Shown here: in pieces, positions 25,048-32,500 of the stretch
How the letters are laid out: the number at the start of each line of letters is the position of its first letter
How positions within the stretch are numbered: position 1 is the first letter of the stretch
Source: an uncultured Geobacteraceae bacterium
Lineage (GTDB): Bacteria; Desulfobacterota; Desulfuromonadia; Geobacterales; Pseudopelobacteraceae
Direction: 5' to 3'
Length of the DNA stretch: 46,944 bases
Assembly (NCBI GenBank): GCA_903845365.1
Contig: CAIMXI010000412.1
Location: 1-46,944, forward strand
The notes under the pieces: generated by a model
Told to the model about the DNA's origin: nothing
The model's input: only the letters and a program-made list of their open reading frames with translations
Database searches by the model: none
Translations under genes and position numbers: made by a program

Positions 25048-26617
25048 TTCATTGCCATTCAATACAACTCTGATCCGTGGTCTCTTCACGCCTCTTCCGC
25101 CCGAACAGGAGCAGGATACCGCTCCCGGCTACTGGGCTATCCTGCAGGGGAACTCTCTTGTAGTATCTACTGATTCGCAAGAGCTGCTTTCAGGAGATCC
25201 GTTGCCGATAGTCGTTGCTCCGGAAACGGAGCCGCTGAAGATCGGTCTTTGGCAGGGGGAGTCACTGCGGGTAATGCGTATTGCCTCTAGCGCGCCGCTC
25301 CCTTCTGGGTACGAGGCACTGCCGTTTCAAGGGCCTGACACTCGGCTTGACAACACTCTGGCCACCATTGCTGGACGCGCTGCCCAGATTCTCCATTGGG
25401 AACGGCGCAGCCGTTTCTGCTCCTGCTGTGGCGGTGAACTGGTCAGAATCAAGGCCTGTTGGGGGAAGCGCTGTACGTCGTGTAATGATGAACATTTTCC
25501 CCATATCCATCCCTGCATCATCGTCCTTGTCCGGCGTGGTGCCGAACTGCTGCTGATCCGCAATGCCGCTTGGAATGTCGGCCGTTTCAGTCTGGTGGCA
25601 GGTTTTCTTGATTTCGGGGAATCTCTGGAGGAGTGCGTCCAGCGGGAAGTGCGTGAGGAGGCTGGGGTAGAAGTGACCAATATCCGCTACCTGGGGAGCC
25701 AGTGCTGGCCATTTCCGAGCCAGCAGATGATCGGTTTTCTGGCTGATTATGCCGGTGGGGAAGTGAAGCCTGACGGTGTGGAAGTTGTGGAAGCGGAATG
25801 GTTTCCTGAAGATGCCCTGCCGCTGTCGCCTGGGGGTAAACGGAGCATTTCCCGCTGGATTATCGATAAGTTCGGACTTACAATAATACTGGTTTTAATC
25901 AGCTTGATAGCAGCATGCAGCCGCCACGAACGGCACGCTTATCGACCGGACTCAACGACTCCAAACAGAGTACAGAAACCTTATACCGTGAGCGGCGAGA
26001 GATACGAGCCGCTTTCCAGCCACGAAGGATTCGTTCAGTCCGGCATTGCCAGTTGGTACGGCAGTGATTTCCACGGCAAGAAGACAAGTAATGGTGAAAC
26101 ATACGATATGTATTCGCTGACGGCGGCTCACAAGACACTTCCTTTGGGCGTATATGTGAAAGTAAGCAACCGGAGCAACGGTCGCGATATCGTAGTGCGG
26201 ATAAACGACCGAGGCCCTTTTGTTGCAGGCCGAATTATTGATCTCTCCTATTTTGCTGCCAAGGAACTCAGAATTGTGGAGGGGGGAACCGCGCCGGTTA
26301 AGATAGAAGCGCTCGGATATCTGGCTGAAACTGTCAAAGGCAAAATGACTTATCGCCCTCCGTCCAGCTACGATAAAGGTTCGTTCGGTATTCAGGTGGG
26401 AGCCTTCAGCGCTTTGGAAAACGCTCAAAGAATGGTGGACAGCGTGAAGAAGCGCTACGGAGTGGCTCTCATACAGGAGGCTGATGTTAATGGCACCAGA
26501 TATTACAGGGTCAGAGTCGGAAACTATGCATCGCTCAAAGAAGCAGAGCTGATGCGTGAGCAATCGTCAGACAAAGTTCTGCTTGGAGGATTCGTGGTGG
26601 CTCTGGATGGAGTATGA
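25040..26617 (+). CDS. Fused NADH pyrophosphatase (NudC) and RlpA-SPOR protein
   Basis: One continuous 525-residue frame. Residues 1-270 are NudC-like: a zinc ribbon (Cys127, Cys130, Cys145, Cys148), the Nudix box beginning GFLDFGESLEEC and ending REVREEAG (188-209), and SQCWPFPS, a variant of the NudC SQPWPFPxS motif. They hydrolyse NAD(H) or remove NAD caps. Then comes a hydrophobic helix ending in a lipobox (LISLIAAC, Cys293). An RlpA double-psi barrel (GIASWYGSDFHGKKTSNGE to NDRGPFVAGRIIDLS) and a SPOR domain (GIQVGAFSALENAQ) follow, as in septal lytic transglycosylases. There is no in-frame ATG, GTG or TTG start between the halves that would give RlpA its own signal peptide. It is a true fusion or a lost stop/frameshift. 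Confidence 0.85.
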   Translation: MSDSLPFNTTLIRGLFTPLPPEQEQDTAPGYWAILQGNSLVVSTDSQELLSGDPLPIVVAPETEPLKIGLWQGESLRVMRIASSAPLPSGYEALPFQGPDTRLDNTLATIAGRAAQILHWERRSRFCSCCGGELVRIKACWGKRCTSCNDEHFPHIHPCIIVLVRRGAELLLIRNAAWNVGRFSLVAGFLDFGESLEECVQREVREEAGVEVTNIRYLGSQCWPFPSQQMIGFLADYAGGEVKPDGVEVVEAEWFPEDALPLSPGGKRSISRWIIDKFGLTIILVLISLIAACSRHERHAYRPDSTTPNRVQKPYTVSGERYEPLSSHEGFVQSGIASWYGSDFHGKKTSNGETYDMYSLTAAHKTLPLGVYVKVSNRSNGRDIVVRINDRGPFVAGRIIDLSYFAAKELRIVEGGTAPVKIEALGYLAETVKGKMTYRPPSSYDKGSFGIQVGAFSALENAQRMVDSVKKRYGVALIQEADVNGTRYYRVRVGNYASLKEAELMREQSSDKVLLGGFVVALDGV

Positions 26618-26693
26618 GAGCGGCATTTTTCAACAACCTCACGAAGAAACCTTGTGAAGCAGGATTCAATAACTGTACGAAAAAGGACAAGAA

Positions 26694-27192
26694 ATGACCA
26701 CTCTGAGAAATAAAGTGCCAGGTATCTCCTTTTTACCTTTGTTTTCCTACCCATCGCTTAGATGGCTGATACGTCTGCACATACTGTTACTGTTTGTATT
26801 CATGATGCATAATCCCCATGCTGTTTCCGATGCCGTTGCCAATACCCAGACTGTCCCTGGTTGTGAGATCAACAAGGGGTCTTGCGCAAAAAAACGGTTC
26901 GGCCCAGATTGTTCTAGCTATTGAGCCAAAGCCGGTAAAGGCTATGAAAAAGCTTGAGTTTACCGTAACCTTGACAGGCATTAACGGCCCAGAAAATCTT
27001 AAGCTCAAGCTACAGATGCCGGGTATGTTCATGGGCACCAACGAGGTCACTCTTGTAAAAGCTGGTGGTGAAAAATATACCGGTACAGGTGTAATACCCA
27101 AGTGCCATAGCGGAAATAAATTGTGGTCCGCTACTGTTGAGCTACCGGGTTTGACTCCTTCGGAAATGTCTTTTTTGTTCAATGTTCTCTAA
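26694..27192 (+). pseudogene. FixH-like exported protein gene, frameshifted in an A7 tract
   Basis: Two overlapping frames make one protein. The first starts at 26694 (AAGGAC upstream), has a signal peptide (LHILLLFVFMMHNPHAVS) and ends CEINKGSCAKK. The second continues NGSAQIVLAIEPKPVKAMKK, then FTVTLTG, MPGMFMGTNEV and GVIPKCHSGNKLWSA, to TAA at 27192. Joining them requires one base fewer in AAAAAAA (26888-26894). FixH/YtkA-like proteins of this shape occur near cbb3 oxidase and metal-handling genes in this group. The lesion may be a real mutation, phase variation, programmed slippage or a sequence error. The ATG at 26818 in the second frame gives no signal peptide. Confidence 0.75.
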
Positions 27193-27345
27193 TGAATCAC
27201 CATATCTCCTCATCTTCATATCCGGCTTTCTCGGCGGCTTCGGTCACAGCATGGGGATGTGCGGCCCGGTAGTTGCCGCCTATGCGCTGAATCCGATCAA
27301 AAAACTACCTTCCCCAACTTCTCTACAATCTTGGAACCTATATTT
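27182..27345 (+). pseudogene. Truncated and frameshifted SafE/CcoS-region-type membrane protein gene
   Basis: The frame from 27182 encodes LIFISGFLGGFGHSMGMCGP, the classic first helix of the sulfite exporter TauE/SafE-like family linked with cytochrome oxidase maturation. After about 43 residues the conserved continuation LPQLLYNLG appears in another frame (about 27309-27335), so a frameshift is present. Homology then stops at the edge of a transposase remnant. The other ~180 residues are missing. The gene overlaps the FixH-like gene by 11 bases, so the pair once formed an operon. Confidence 0.7.
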
Positions 27346-27393
27346 CGCACAATTTTGTGGACCAAATTGACTTTTTTCGACCGACTTCAAAAC

Positions 27394-27676
27394 TTATCCG
27401 GAACGGATAGCCTCTGGCATTAAGTCTATTTCGGTAAAAATACTTGGATTAACCTCCAAGGCGTTGAGATAGGCAAGCTGTACTTTATTAAGGGGTGTAA
27501 ACAAGGAACGTTCGCCATTTTTTATCGCAACGACAACGGATATAAACTTTGAGACCATCATGAAAGACGTTGGTTTTGCAGTTTTACCGTTATTCCAGCC
27601 CGTAAGCGTTGAATTTTCTTCCTTAATCTTTCTTCTGATGGCTCTTTCCATAAGTCGCCACAGAAGAAGCGACGCT
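27394..27676 (-). pseudogene. C-terminal remnant of a DDE transposase (IS1634/IS4-like)
   Basis: A minus-strand frame ends at 27394 and runs upstream to about 27676. It includes LLLWRLMERAIRRKIKEEN, which resembles the end of the catalytic domain and C-terminus of IS1634-type transposases. Only about 94 residues remain. Its upstream side is fused to ompW DNA and its downstream side lies against the broken SafE-like gene, so most of the element was deleted. No terminal inverted repeats could be assigned. Family assignment is from memory of conserved motifs. Confidence 0.5.
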
Positions 27677-27989
27677 TCCTCCTACACTTTCCGTGAAATA
27701 CCATCCGCTTGCTGGTGGCTCAATCAGTCCATACATCGGCGTCGGCCTGAACTATACAATCCCTTTTAAATCAAAAGTTGAAAGTACCCCGGATTTCAAA
27801 ATCGACAACAGCTTCGGTTGGGCAGCTCAGGCTGGTGTTGATGTTAAAATCAAAGACAATCTCTATTGCAACCTTGATTACAAATACATCAATGCCGACA
27901 CAGAAATCAGACTTGCGGCTGGCGGCACAAAGTATAAACTGGACCTCAACCCGCATCTATTCGGAATTGGTGTTGGTTACCGCTTCTGA
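27672..27989 (+). pseudogene. C-terminal half of an OmpW-family outer-membrane protein gene
   Basis: An open frame without a start encodes LPPTLSVKYHPLAGGSISPY, then VGLNYT, NSFGWAAQAGVDVKIKDNLY and a terminal GVGYRF, all typical of OmpW beta barrels (terminal Phe included). The N-terminal signal peptide and first strands are gone; the break coincides with the transposase remnant. GTG at 27693 could start translation but would give a barrel fragment without an export signal. Confidence 0.75.
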
Positions 27990-28017
27990 CCGAACTGATA
28001 CATTCATTTTTTAAATT

Positions 28018-28056
28018 GAAAGGCGTGGGATTAAATCCCTCGCCTTTCTTTCGTTT
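28018..28056 (+). terminator. Strong rho-independent terminator after the ompW remnant
   Basis: GAAAGGCGTGGGAT (28018-28031) pairs with ATCCCTCGCCTTTC (28035-28048) with one mismatch and a three-base loop, followed by TTTCGTTT. It is well placed 28 bases after the ompW stop. Confidence 0.8.
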
Positions 28057-28147
28057 CGGTACTGCAAACGCTTGTTTTTCACTACGAAGTTTTTGTTATG
28101 GTACTGATTTACACATGATTGAGGAAGGAGGATACAGAAGGGTAAAA

Positions 28148-28636
28148 TTACTCTCCTGCTGCAACGATCAGGCTTTCCGTTAATACGGGATTGAGCCAGA
28201 AACCTGAAACGGCAAGCTCTTGAAGGGTCTTTCGCAAGGATAAAATCAATCCTTCCTTTCGAGCGCGCAACAGGATGCCGAGAGTACCGGTAACCGGAAT
28301 CCGGTAAAGACGCGCTTTTTCCCGTGCCTCGGCATCATCAAGCAACAACAGGGAGGCACCGCGCTCCAGAGCCAGGGCAATTGCCTCAGCTTCTCCAAGG
28401 TCAATGTCATGGCGTAGCAACGTAACAATACGGTCGTGAACCTTGACGGTCTGTATCCAGGATGAAGAATTGCGAATCAGATCGATCTCGGGGCGTCCCG
28501 AGCCGGTAGTGGCGGTACATTCCTGCCACACTGCATGTGGCACAAGCAGGTTGCCAAAGAAGGATTTCAATAATTCGAGCTGTCCGATCTTGGCAAGGTG
28601 AATGAGAGGGGAAGAATTACTTACAACCGGCGGCAT
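28148..28636 (-). CDS. DUF3368 PIN-like toxin
   Basis: A 162-residue protein with the PIN-type pattern of the DUF3368 family: VVSNSSPLIHLAKIGQLELL at the N-terminus (acidic metal site partly replaced by Asn/Ser), DLGEAEAIALALE in the middle, and LLLDDAEAREKA followed by VTGTLGILLRA. Such proteins pair with UPF0175 antitoxins and are presumed ribonuclease toxins. Its start overlaps the antitoxin gene by 20 bases. The pair sits among pseudogenes and repeats, typical of mobile toxin-antitoxin modules. The gene appears intact. Confidence 0.8.
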   Translation of the reverse strand: MPPVVSNSSPLIHLAKIGQLELLKSFFGNLLVPHAVWQECTATTGSGRPEIDLIRNSSSWIQTVKVHDRIVTLLRHDIDLGEAEAIALALERGASLLLLDDAEAREKARLYRIPVTGTLGILLRARKEGLILSLRKTLQELAVSGFWLNPVLTESLIVAAGE

Positions 28637-28874
28637 AGGCGATATCTTCCTTCAGTTCCGTTTCGTAATAATGCCGTTCAATACCCCGTTCCGCCAAGCC
28701 ATCGAGAAAGGTCCATTTGTCAAGCTTTGAAAGTTTGCGCGCCGAACCGAGGGAGGCAATGCCCCGTGCATACAGAGCAAACGCCATTTCCTGGTACAAC
28801 GTCTGCTTGAATTCGGCGCGAGGGATTTTCGCGGATTCTAAGATATCGTTCGGAATGTTTATCACCAGTGACAT
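28617..28874 (-). CDS. UPF0175 family antitoxin
   Basis: An 85-residue protein that matches the UPF0175 family: SLVINIPNDILESAKIPRAE, then YARGIASLGSARKLSKLDKW and FLDGLAERGIERHYYE, a small helix-turn-helix-like repressor/antitoxin. The start at 28874 is chosen because AAGGAG lies seven bases upstream; an ATG two codons earlier is only one base from that site. Directly upstream of, and overlapping, the PIN-like toxin gene. Confidence 0.8.
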   Translation of the reverse strand: MSLVINIPNDILESAKIPRAEFKQTLYQEMAFALYARGIASLGSARKLSKLDKWTFLDGLAERGIERHYYETELKEDIAYAAGCK

Positions 28875-28969
28875 CTGCATACTCCTTTGTATGAAATAAC
28901 CATGAGCTAACTATCCTTCACAAAAGGGAGAAAGTCAAGAAACACATGGCCAAAGCCCTTCTCATAAGT

Positions 28970-28989
28970 TATTCCGGCTACCCGGAATC
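28970..28989. repeat. Short hairpin upstream of the toxin-antitoxin pair
   Basis: ATTCCGG (28971-28977) and CCGGAAT (28982-28988) form a seven-base stem with a four-base loop. It has no T-rich tail and its role is unknown. Confidence 0.35.
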
Positions 28990-29131
28990 AGCCGCTAGGT
29001 CGCGTTGAACGTCTTTATCGTGAAACGTGACATATCAATTAAGCGAACTCCTGCAATGTTGCTGCGATTTTGAATCGCGGGCGAAAGCTGCTAAGGCTAA
29101 AGGGAAAAATAAAGCTGCCAATTCAAATCTA

Positions 29132-29205
29132 AACCCCTCTAAATCTCCTCTTAACAGGGGAAACTTCAAGGCTTCCCCCCTGATAAGAGGGGACTGAGGG
29201 GGGTT
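29132..29205. repeat. Imperfect inverted repeat of the CCCCTCTTA type
   Basis: AACCCCTCTAAATCTCCTCT (from 29132) with TTAACAGGGG pairs with the opposite-sense CCCCTGATAAGAGGGGACTG (from 29177) and GAGGGGGGTT. Together they form a long hairpin with a 16-base centre. It is a dispersed intergenic repeat type, with no gene content. Confidence 0.55.
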
Positions 29206-29278
29206 AGTTTTGACCTCATGCTTCTCTCGTTCCCACGCGCTACGCCCCGTATCCAGTAGAGTATATACTTTACGAGGT

Positions 29279-29401
29279 CTAATATTGAGCTTTTAGTAGG
29301 CCGGTTCAAGCGAACCGGAACCGGCGTTTTCTGCCATTCCCAGCATTGCTGCCGGATGCGCTACGCTTCATCCGGCCTACAACTGCAAATACTCAATATC
29401 A
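29279..29401. repeat. BIME-like pair of inverted REP sequences
   Basis: Two REP-like palindromes in opposite orientation, GTAGGCCGGTTCAAGCGAAC (from 29297) and GCCGGATGCGCTACGCTTCA (from 29350) followed by TCCGGCCTAC. They are flanked by outer inverted ends AATATTGAG (29281) and CTCAATATC (29392). The cores resemble enterobacterial REP sequences and those moved by RAYT transposases. No RAYT gene is in the window. The rest of the 28881-29559 gap holds no gene that could be supported. Confidence 0.6.
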
Positions 29402-29497
29402 TGCCGTGTAGTGAAACTTGAAATGACTCAGAAGCTTGCAAATGTTTATGCCCCCTTTGGCATCAAAAGCGATTTAGCGTTAAGTCGTTTGCATCAA

Positions 29498-29526
29498 TTG
29501 CCGACTGATTTTTTTTATGATACTGT
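29498..29526 (+). promoter_or_regulatory. Possible promoter of the yaaR-like gene
   Basis: TTGCCG (29498-29503), a 17-base spacer containing a T8 tract, and TACTGT (29521-29526), 33 bases before the ATG at 29560. Both elements are only partial matches to consensus. Confidence 0.35.
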
Positions 29527-29559
29527 GCAAAACAATTATCATAAACAGGGAGTCTGACC

Positions 29560-30006
29560 ATGCGGATTATCGACTCGTCATCACTGCGGGAACTTGATAA
29601 AAACAGGAAGAGCAACTCTCCGATGACTAAAATGTTCAATTCATTTTTTGCCGACGAATTAAGTCATCATGAAAAAAAGATAGATCAGTATCAGGAAGAT
29701 ATTGAAACCCTCAGAGGTAACATTGAGAAGGCGGGAAATCTGCTGACAGCAGAACCGACTATTGAGAACTTGCAGAGTTTTCGTGACCTTTTAAGTAGAA
29801 TCGCTAAAAGAGTGAGTGCGGAGGCATACCGGCTGGATAAAGTTGGCGGAACTCCGCAAAATCCACATTATCACGAAATAATTACGGTAATAAACCGGGA
29901 GGCAGATCAACTGTACCATCTCATTGTGAAGGAGAATAAAGATAATATTGCTATTACCGCCAAAGTCATCGGTATCAAAGGGTTAGTGGTGGATCTTATT
30001 ACCTGA
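29560..30006 (+). CDS. YaaR family (DUF327) protein
   Basis: A 148-residue soluble protein. The central helical region and the C-terminal INREADQLYHLIVKENKDNI followed by AITAKVIGIKGLVVDLIT match the conserved end of the YaaR/DUF327 family. Members are common in Firmicutes and deltaproteobacterial lineages and have no firmly known activity. No signal peptide or membrane segment. GGGAGT precedes the ATG. It begins a plus-strand run with the TPR and TatD-radical SAM genes. Confidence 0.8.
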   Translation: MRIIDSSSLRELDKNRKSNSPMTKMFNSFFADELSHHEKKIDQYQEDIETLRGNIEKAGNLLTAEPTIENLQSFRDLLSRIAKRVSAEAYRLDKVGGTPQNPHYHEIITVINREADQLYHLIVKENKDNIAITAKVIGIKGLVVDLIT

Positions 30007-30047
30007 AACGATACTCGCGGAATTTAACTGAAACCAAAAGGAACTAC

Positions 30048-30848
30048 ATGATGAGCGATACCGAGTTGAATGCGACAGTACAAAAAGGCCTTGATCTCCT
30101 TGACCAGGGAAAAATCAAACAGGCGGTTTCTATCTTTGAGGAGTATTGGAGGAACAACCAGAACATTCCTGAGAGTTGGTTCTACCTTGGCGATGCCCTG
30201 GCTGAAGACGGACTTCTGGATGAAGCTGTTGCACACTATCGTAAAGGAATCAAATTATCACCGGAAGATACCGATGCTTTGACAACGCTTGGAGACATGC
30301 TGCTTGAAGCGGGCAATCACAAAGAGTCACTCGCCTGCTACGAAAATGTTCTGGCGATTGACCCCGAAGATGCTGACGCCCTTGTCAGCATCGGCCTGGT
30401 ACATAACAGCCAGGATCGCTGTAATGAAGCGATTAAAGCCTTTCAGCAGGCACTTGAACTTGAGCCGGATAATGTTTTTGCGCTCAATGCCCTGGGAGAT
30501 TCACTGTACGGGCAGGGGGATGTTGATGGTGCGATTGCCGCCTTCACCAAAGGTGTGGAAATCGATCCCGAAGACCCTGCGGCTCATTTCAACCTGGGAG
30601 AACTGTACTATGATCTGGAGGAGTTGGAGGAGGCCGAAGATGAATGCCTTGAGGCGATTCGGTGTGATCCTGCGTACAGCATGGCGTACCTTACGCTCGG
30701 TGGAATATGTATGGATCAGGATCGTACGGCAGATGCGATCGTCCATTTTGAAAAATATCTGAAATATGAAAAATCTGCCCAGGCCGCCGACATGATTGCC
30801 GAGGTCAAAGCGGTTATCGAAGGTCTTAAAGAAGAGATACAGGGTTAG
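30048..30848 (+). CDS. TPR-repeat protein
   Basis: A 266-residue soluble protein almost entirely of about six to seven 34-residue tetratricopeptide repeats with the usual W-LG-Y-A-F-A-P spacing, for example SWFYLGDALAEDGLLDEAVA, ALTTLGDMLLEAGNHKESLA and FALNALGDSLYGQGDVDGAI. Such solenoids are protein-binding scaffolds; the partner is unknown. Its stop touches the start of the TatD-radical SAM gene (TAGTGATG), so the two are likely translated together. Confidence 0.9.
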   Translation: MMSDTELNATVQKGLDLLDQGKIKQAVSIFEEYWRNNQNIPESWFYLGDALAEDGLLDEAVAHYRKGIKLSPEDTDALTTLGDMLLEAGNHKESLACYENVLAIDPEDADALVSIGLVHNSQDRCNEAIKAFQQALELEPDNVFALNALGDSLYGQGDVDGAIAAFTKGVEIDPEDPAAHFNLGELYYDLEELEEAEDECLEAIRCDPAYSMAYLTLGGICMDQDRTADAIVHFEKYLKYEKSAQAADMIAEVKAVIEGLKEEIQG

Positions 30849-30850
30849 TG

Positions 30851-32233
30851 ATGTCGCAGAAATCGCTCCTGATCGACTCTCACGCACATATTTATTACCG
30901 TGACTATGCCGGGGATTTTACAGATATGCTGAAGCGTGCCGAAGATGCCGGTGTAGCCGCCATTTTAGTGGTTGGCACCGACATCGAATCGAGCCGTGAA
31001 TCTGTCGAACTTGCTGAAAAATATCCGCAACTGTACGCGTCTGTTGGAATCCATCCTCATGACGCCGGCCGGGTTACCGATCCATGTTACGATGTCATTA
31101 GAACCCTTGCTCTCTCCAGTAAAAAAGTTGTTGCAATAGGCGAAATTGGACTCGATTTTTATCGTGACCGTTCACCACGCAACATCCAGGAACTTGTTTT
31201 TCGGGGCTTTTTACAGCTTGCTGCCGAACTGAGCAAGCCGGTTATCATTCACGATCGCGATGCCCATGATCGTATCATCACAATTCTGCGGGAAGAGACG
31301 GTTAGAAAGGGAGTGCTCCACTGTTTTTCTGGCGATACCGCGATGGCGCTTGAAGCGATAGCGCTCGGTTTTCATATTTCAATTCCGGGAACGATCACCT
31401 ACAACAGCAATCAAAGCCTGTGTGATGTTGTTAAGGCGGTGAGTATCGATCAGATGCTGGTCGAAACCGACTGCCCCTATCTTACCCCTGTCCCGCACCG
31501 TGGCAAACGCAACGAGCCCGCGTATGTGCGGCTTGCTGCGGAAAAAGTGGCTGAAGTCAAGAGCCTGACACTCGATGACGTCGCCCGCGTTACTACCAAA
31601 AATGCCAGAGATCTGTTCGGTATCAACCTCTGGGATCAATCGGCAAAAATTGCGTATAAGATCAGAAACTCACTCTACCTAAATATCACCAATCGCTGCT
31701 CAAACCGCTGCAGTTTCTGCCCGAAATTTGACGATTTTACGGTCAAGGGTCACAACCTGATGCTGAACAGCGAGCCCTCTTTTGAAGAGGTAATGGCGGC
31801 AATTGGTCAACCGGAAGGAATTGACGAAGTGGTCTTTTGCGGCTACGGCGAACCGCTCATTCGTCTTGATCTTGTCAAGCAGGTGGCAGATGCATTGAAA
31901 CAGAGAGGCTACTCTATTCGAATCAATACTGACGGCCAGGCCAACCAGTTGTACGGATACGATATTATGCCGGAACTGGCGGGGCTGGTTGACAGCATTT
32001 CGGTCAGCTTGAATGCTCCTGATGCCGCAACGTATCAGCGACTCTGCAACACCCCCTTCGGTGAATCCGGTTTTACGGGTGTCTGTGACTTTATCCGGTC
32101 GGCATCAATCCATATTCCGCATGTAATCGCCACTGCGGTTACTATTCCGGGCGTAAACATTGAAGCCTGCAGAAGCCTGGCAGTGTTACTTGGAGCTGAA
32201 TTCAGAGTGCGTGAGTATACCGAGGTCGGATAG
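30851..32233 (+). CDS. Fusion of a TatD-family nuclease and a TatD-linked radical SAM protein
   Basis: A 460-residue protein. Residues 1-260 are a TatD metal-dependent DNase/hydrolase: IDSHAHIYYRDY, AIGEIGLDFYRDRSP, HCFSGD and ETDCPYLTPVPHRGKRNEPA with the metal ligands intact. Residues 270-460 are a radical SAM domain with NRCSNRCSFCPKF (Cys283, Cys287, Cys290, the CxxxCxxC cluster site) and the glycine-rich strand VVFCGYGEPL. A standalone radical SAM family is known to sit next to TatD genes; here both are one chain. The substrate is unknown. Start ATG at 30851 (GTG at 30848 also possible). Confidence 0.9.
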   Translation: MSQKSLLIDSHAHIYYRDYAGDFTDMLKRAEDAGVAAILVVGTDIESSRESVELAEKYPQLYASVGIHPHDAGRVTDPCYDVIRTLALSSKKVVAIGEIGLDFYRDRSPRNIQELVFRGFLQLAAELSKPVIIHDRDAHDRIITILREETVRKGVLHCFSGDTAMALEAIALGFHISIPGTITYNSNQSLCDVVKAVSIDQMLVETDCPYLTPVPHRGKRNEPAYVRLAAEKVAEVKSLTLDDVARVTTKNARDLFGINLWDQSAKIAYKIRNSLYLNITNRCSNRCSFCPKFDDFTVKGHNLMLNSEPSFEEVMAAIGQPEGIDEVVFCGYGEPLIRLDLVKQVADALKQRGYSIRINTDGQANQLYGYDIMPELAGLVDSISVSLNAPDAATYQRLCNTPFGESGFTGVCDFIRSASIHIPHVIATAVTIPGVNIEACRSLAVLLGAEFRVREYTEVG

Positions 32234-32500
32234 TGTGAGTGGTTTTCATACGCTGTAACAATCTCAACACTTCCACCGCCGATATCAACCATGGCATAGC
32301 GTTTTCCATACATGTCGAAGTTGCAGAGGGCGGAAGCTGCTGTTAGTCCGGCTTCCTCTTTGCCAGAAATGACTCTGATCTCGTATCCCAGTTCCTTTGA
32401 GAGCAATGTCACCAGTTTCTTCTTGCCGTTGGAAGCGCTCCTCACAGCACTGGTAGCAACCACCTCGACAGCTTCTACATTCGTTTTTTCATGTGGCCTC
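32234..32500 (-). pseudogene. Internal fragment of an exopolyphosphatase (Ppx/GppA) gene
   Basis: A minus-strand frame encodes NVEAVEVVATSAVRSASNGK, ELGYEIRVISGKEEAGL and MVDIGGGSVEIVTA. These are three signature blocks of the Ppx/GppA phosphatase actin-like fold (the phosphate-1 to phosphate-2 region). Both ends are missing: the 5' side runs into the CHAD gene stop and the 3' side runs into the radical SAM stop. At about 90 residues of an expected 300-500 it cannot be functional. Confidence 0.75.

Noticed and set aside
29132..29401. CRISPR array
   Set aside because: Repeats are inverted pairs without regular spacers; no cas genes are present.
32035..32233. Downstream part of the minus-strand ppx frame beneath the radical SAM gene
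   Set aside because: Similarity to Ppx/GppA ends at about 32240; the rest is antisense to a well-conserved radical SAM domain.
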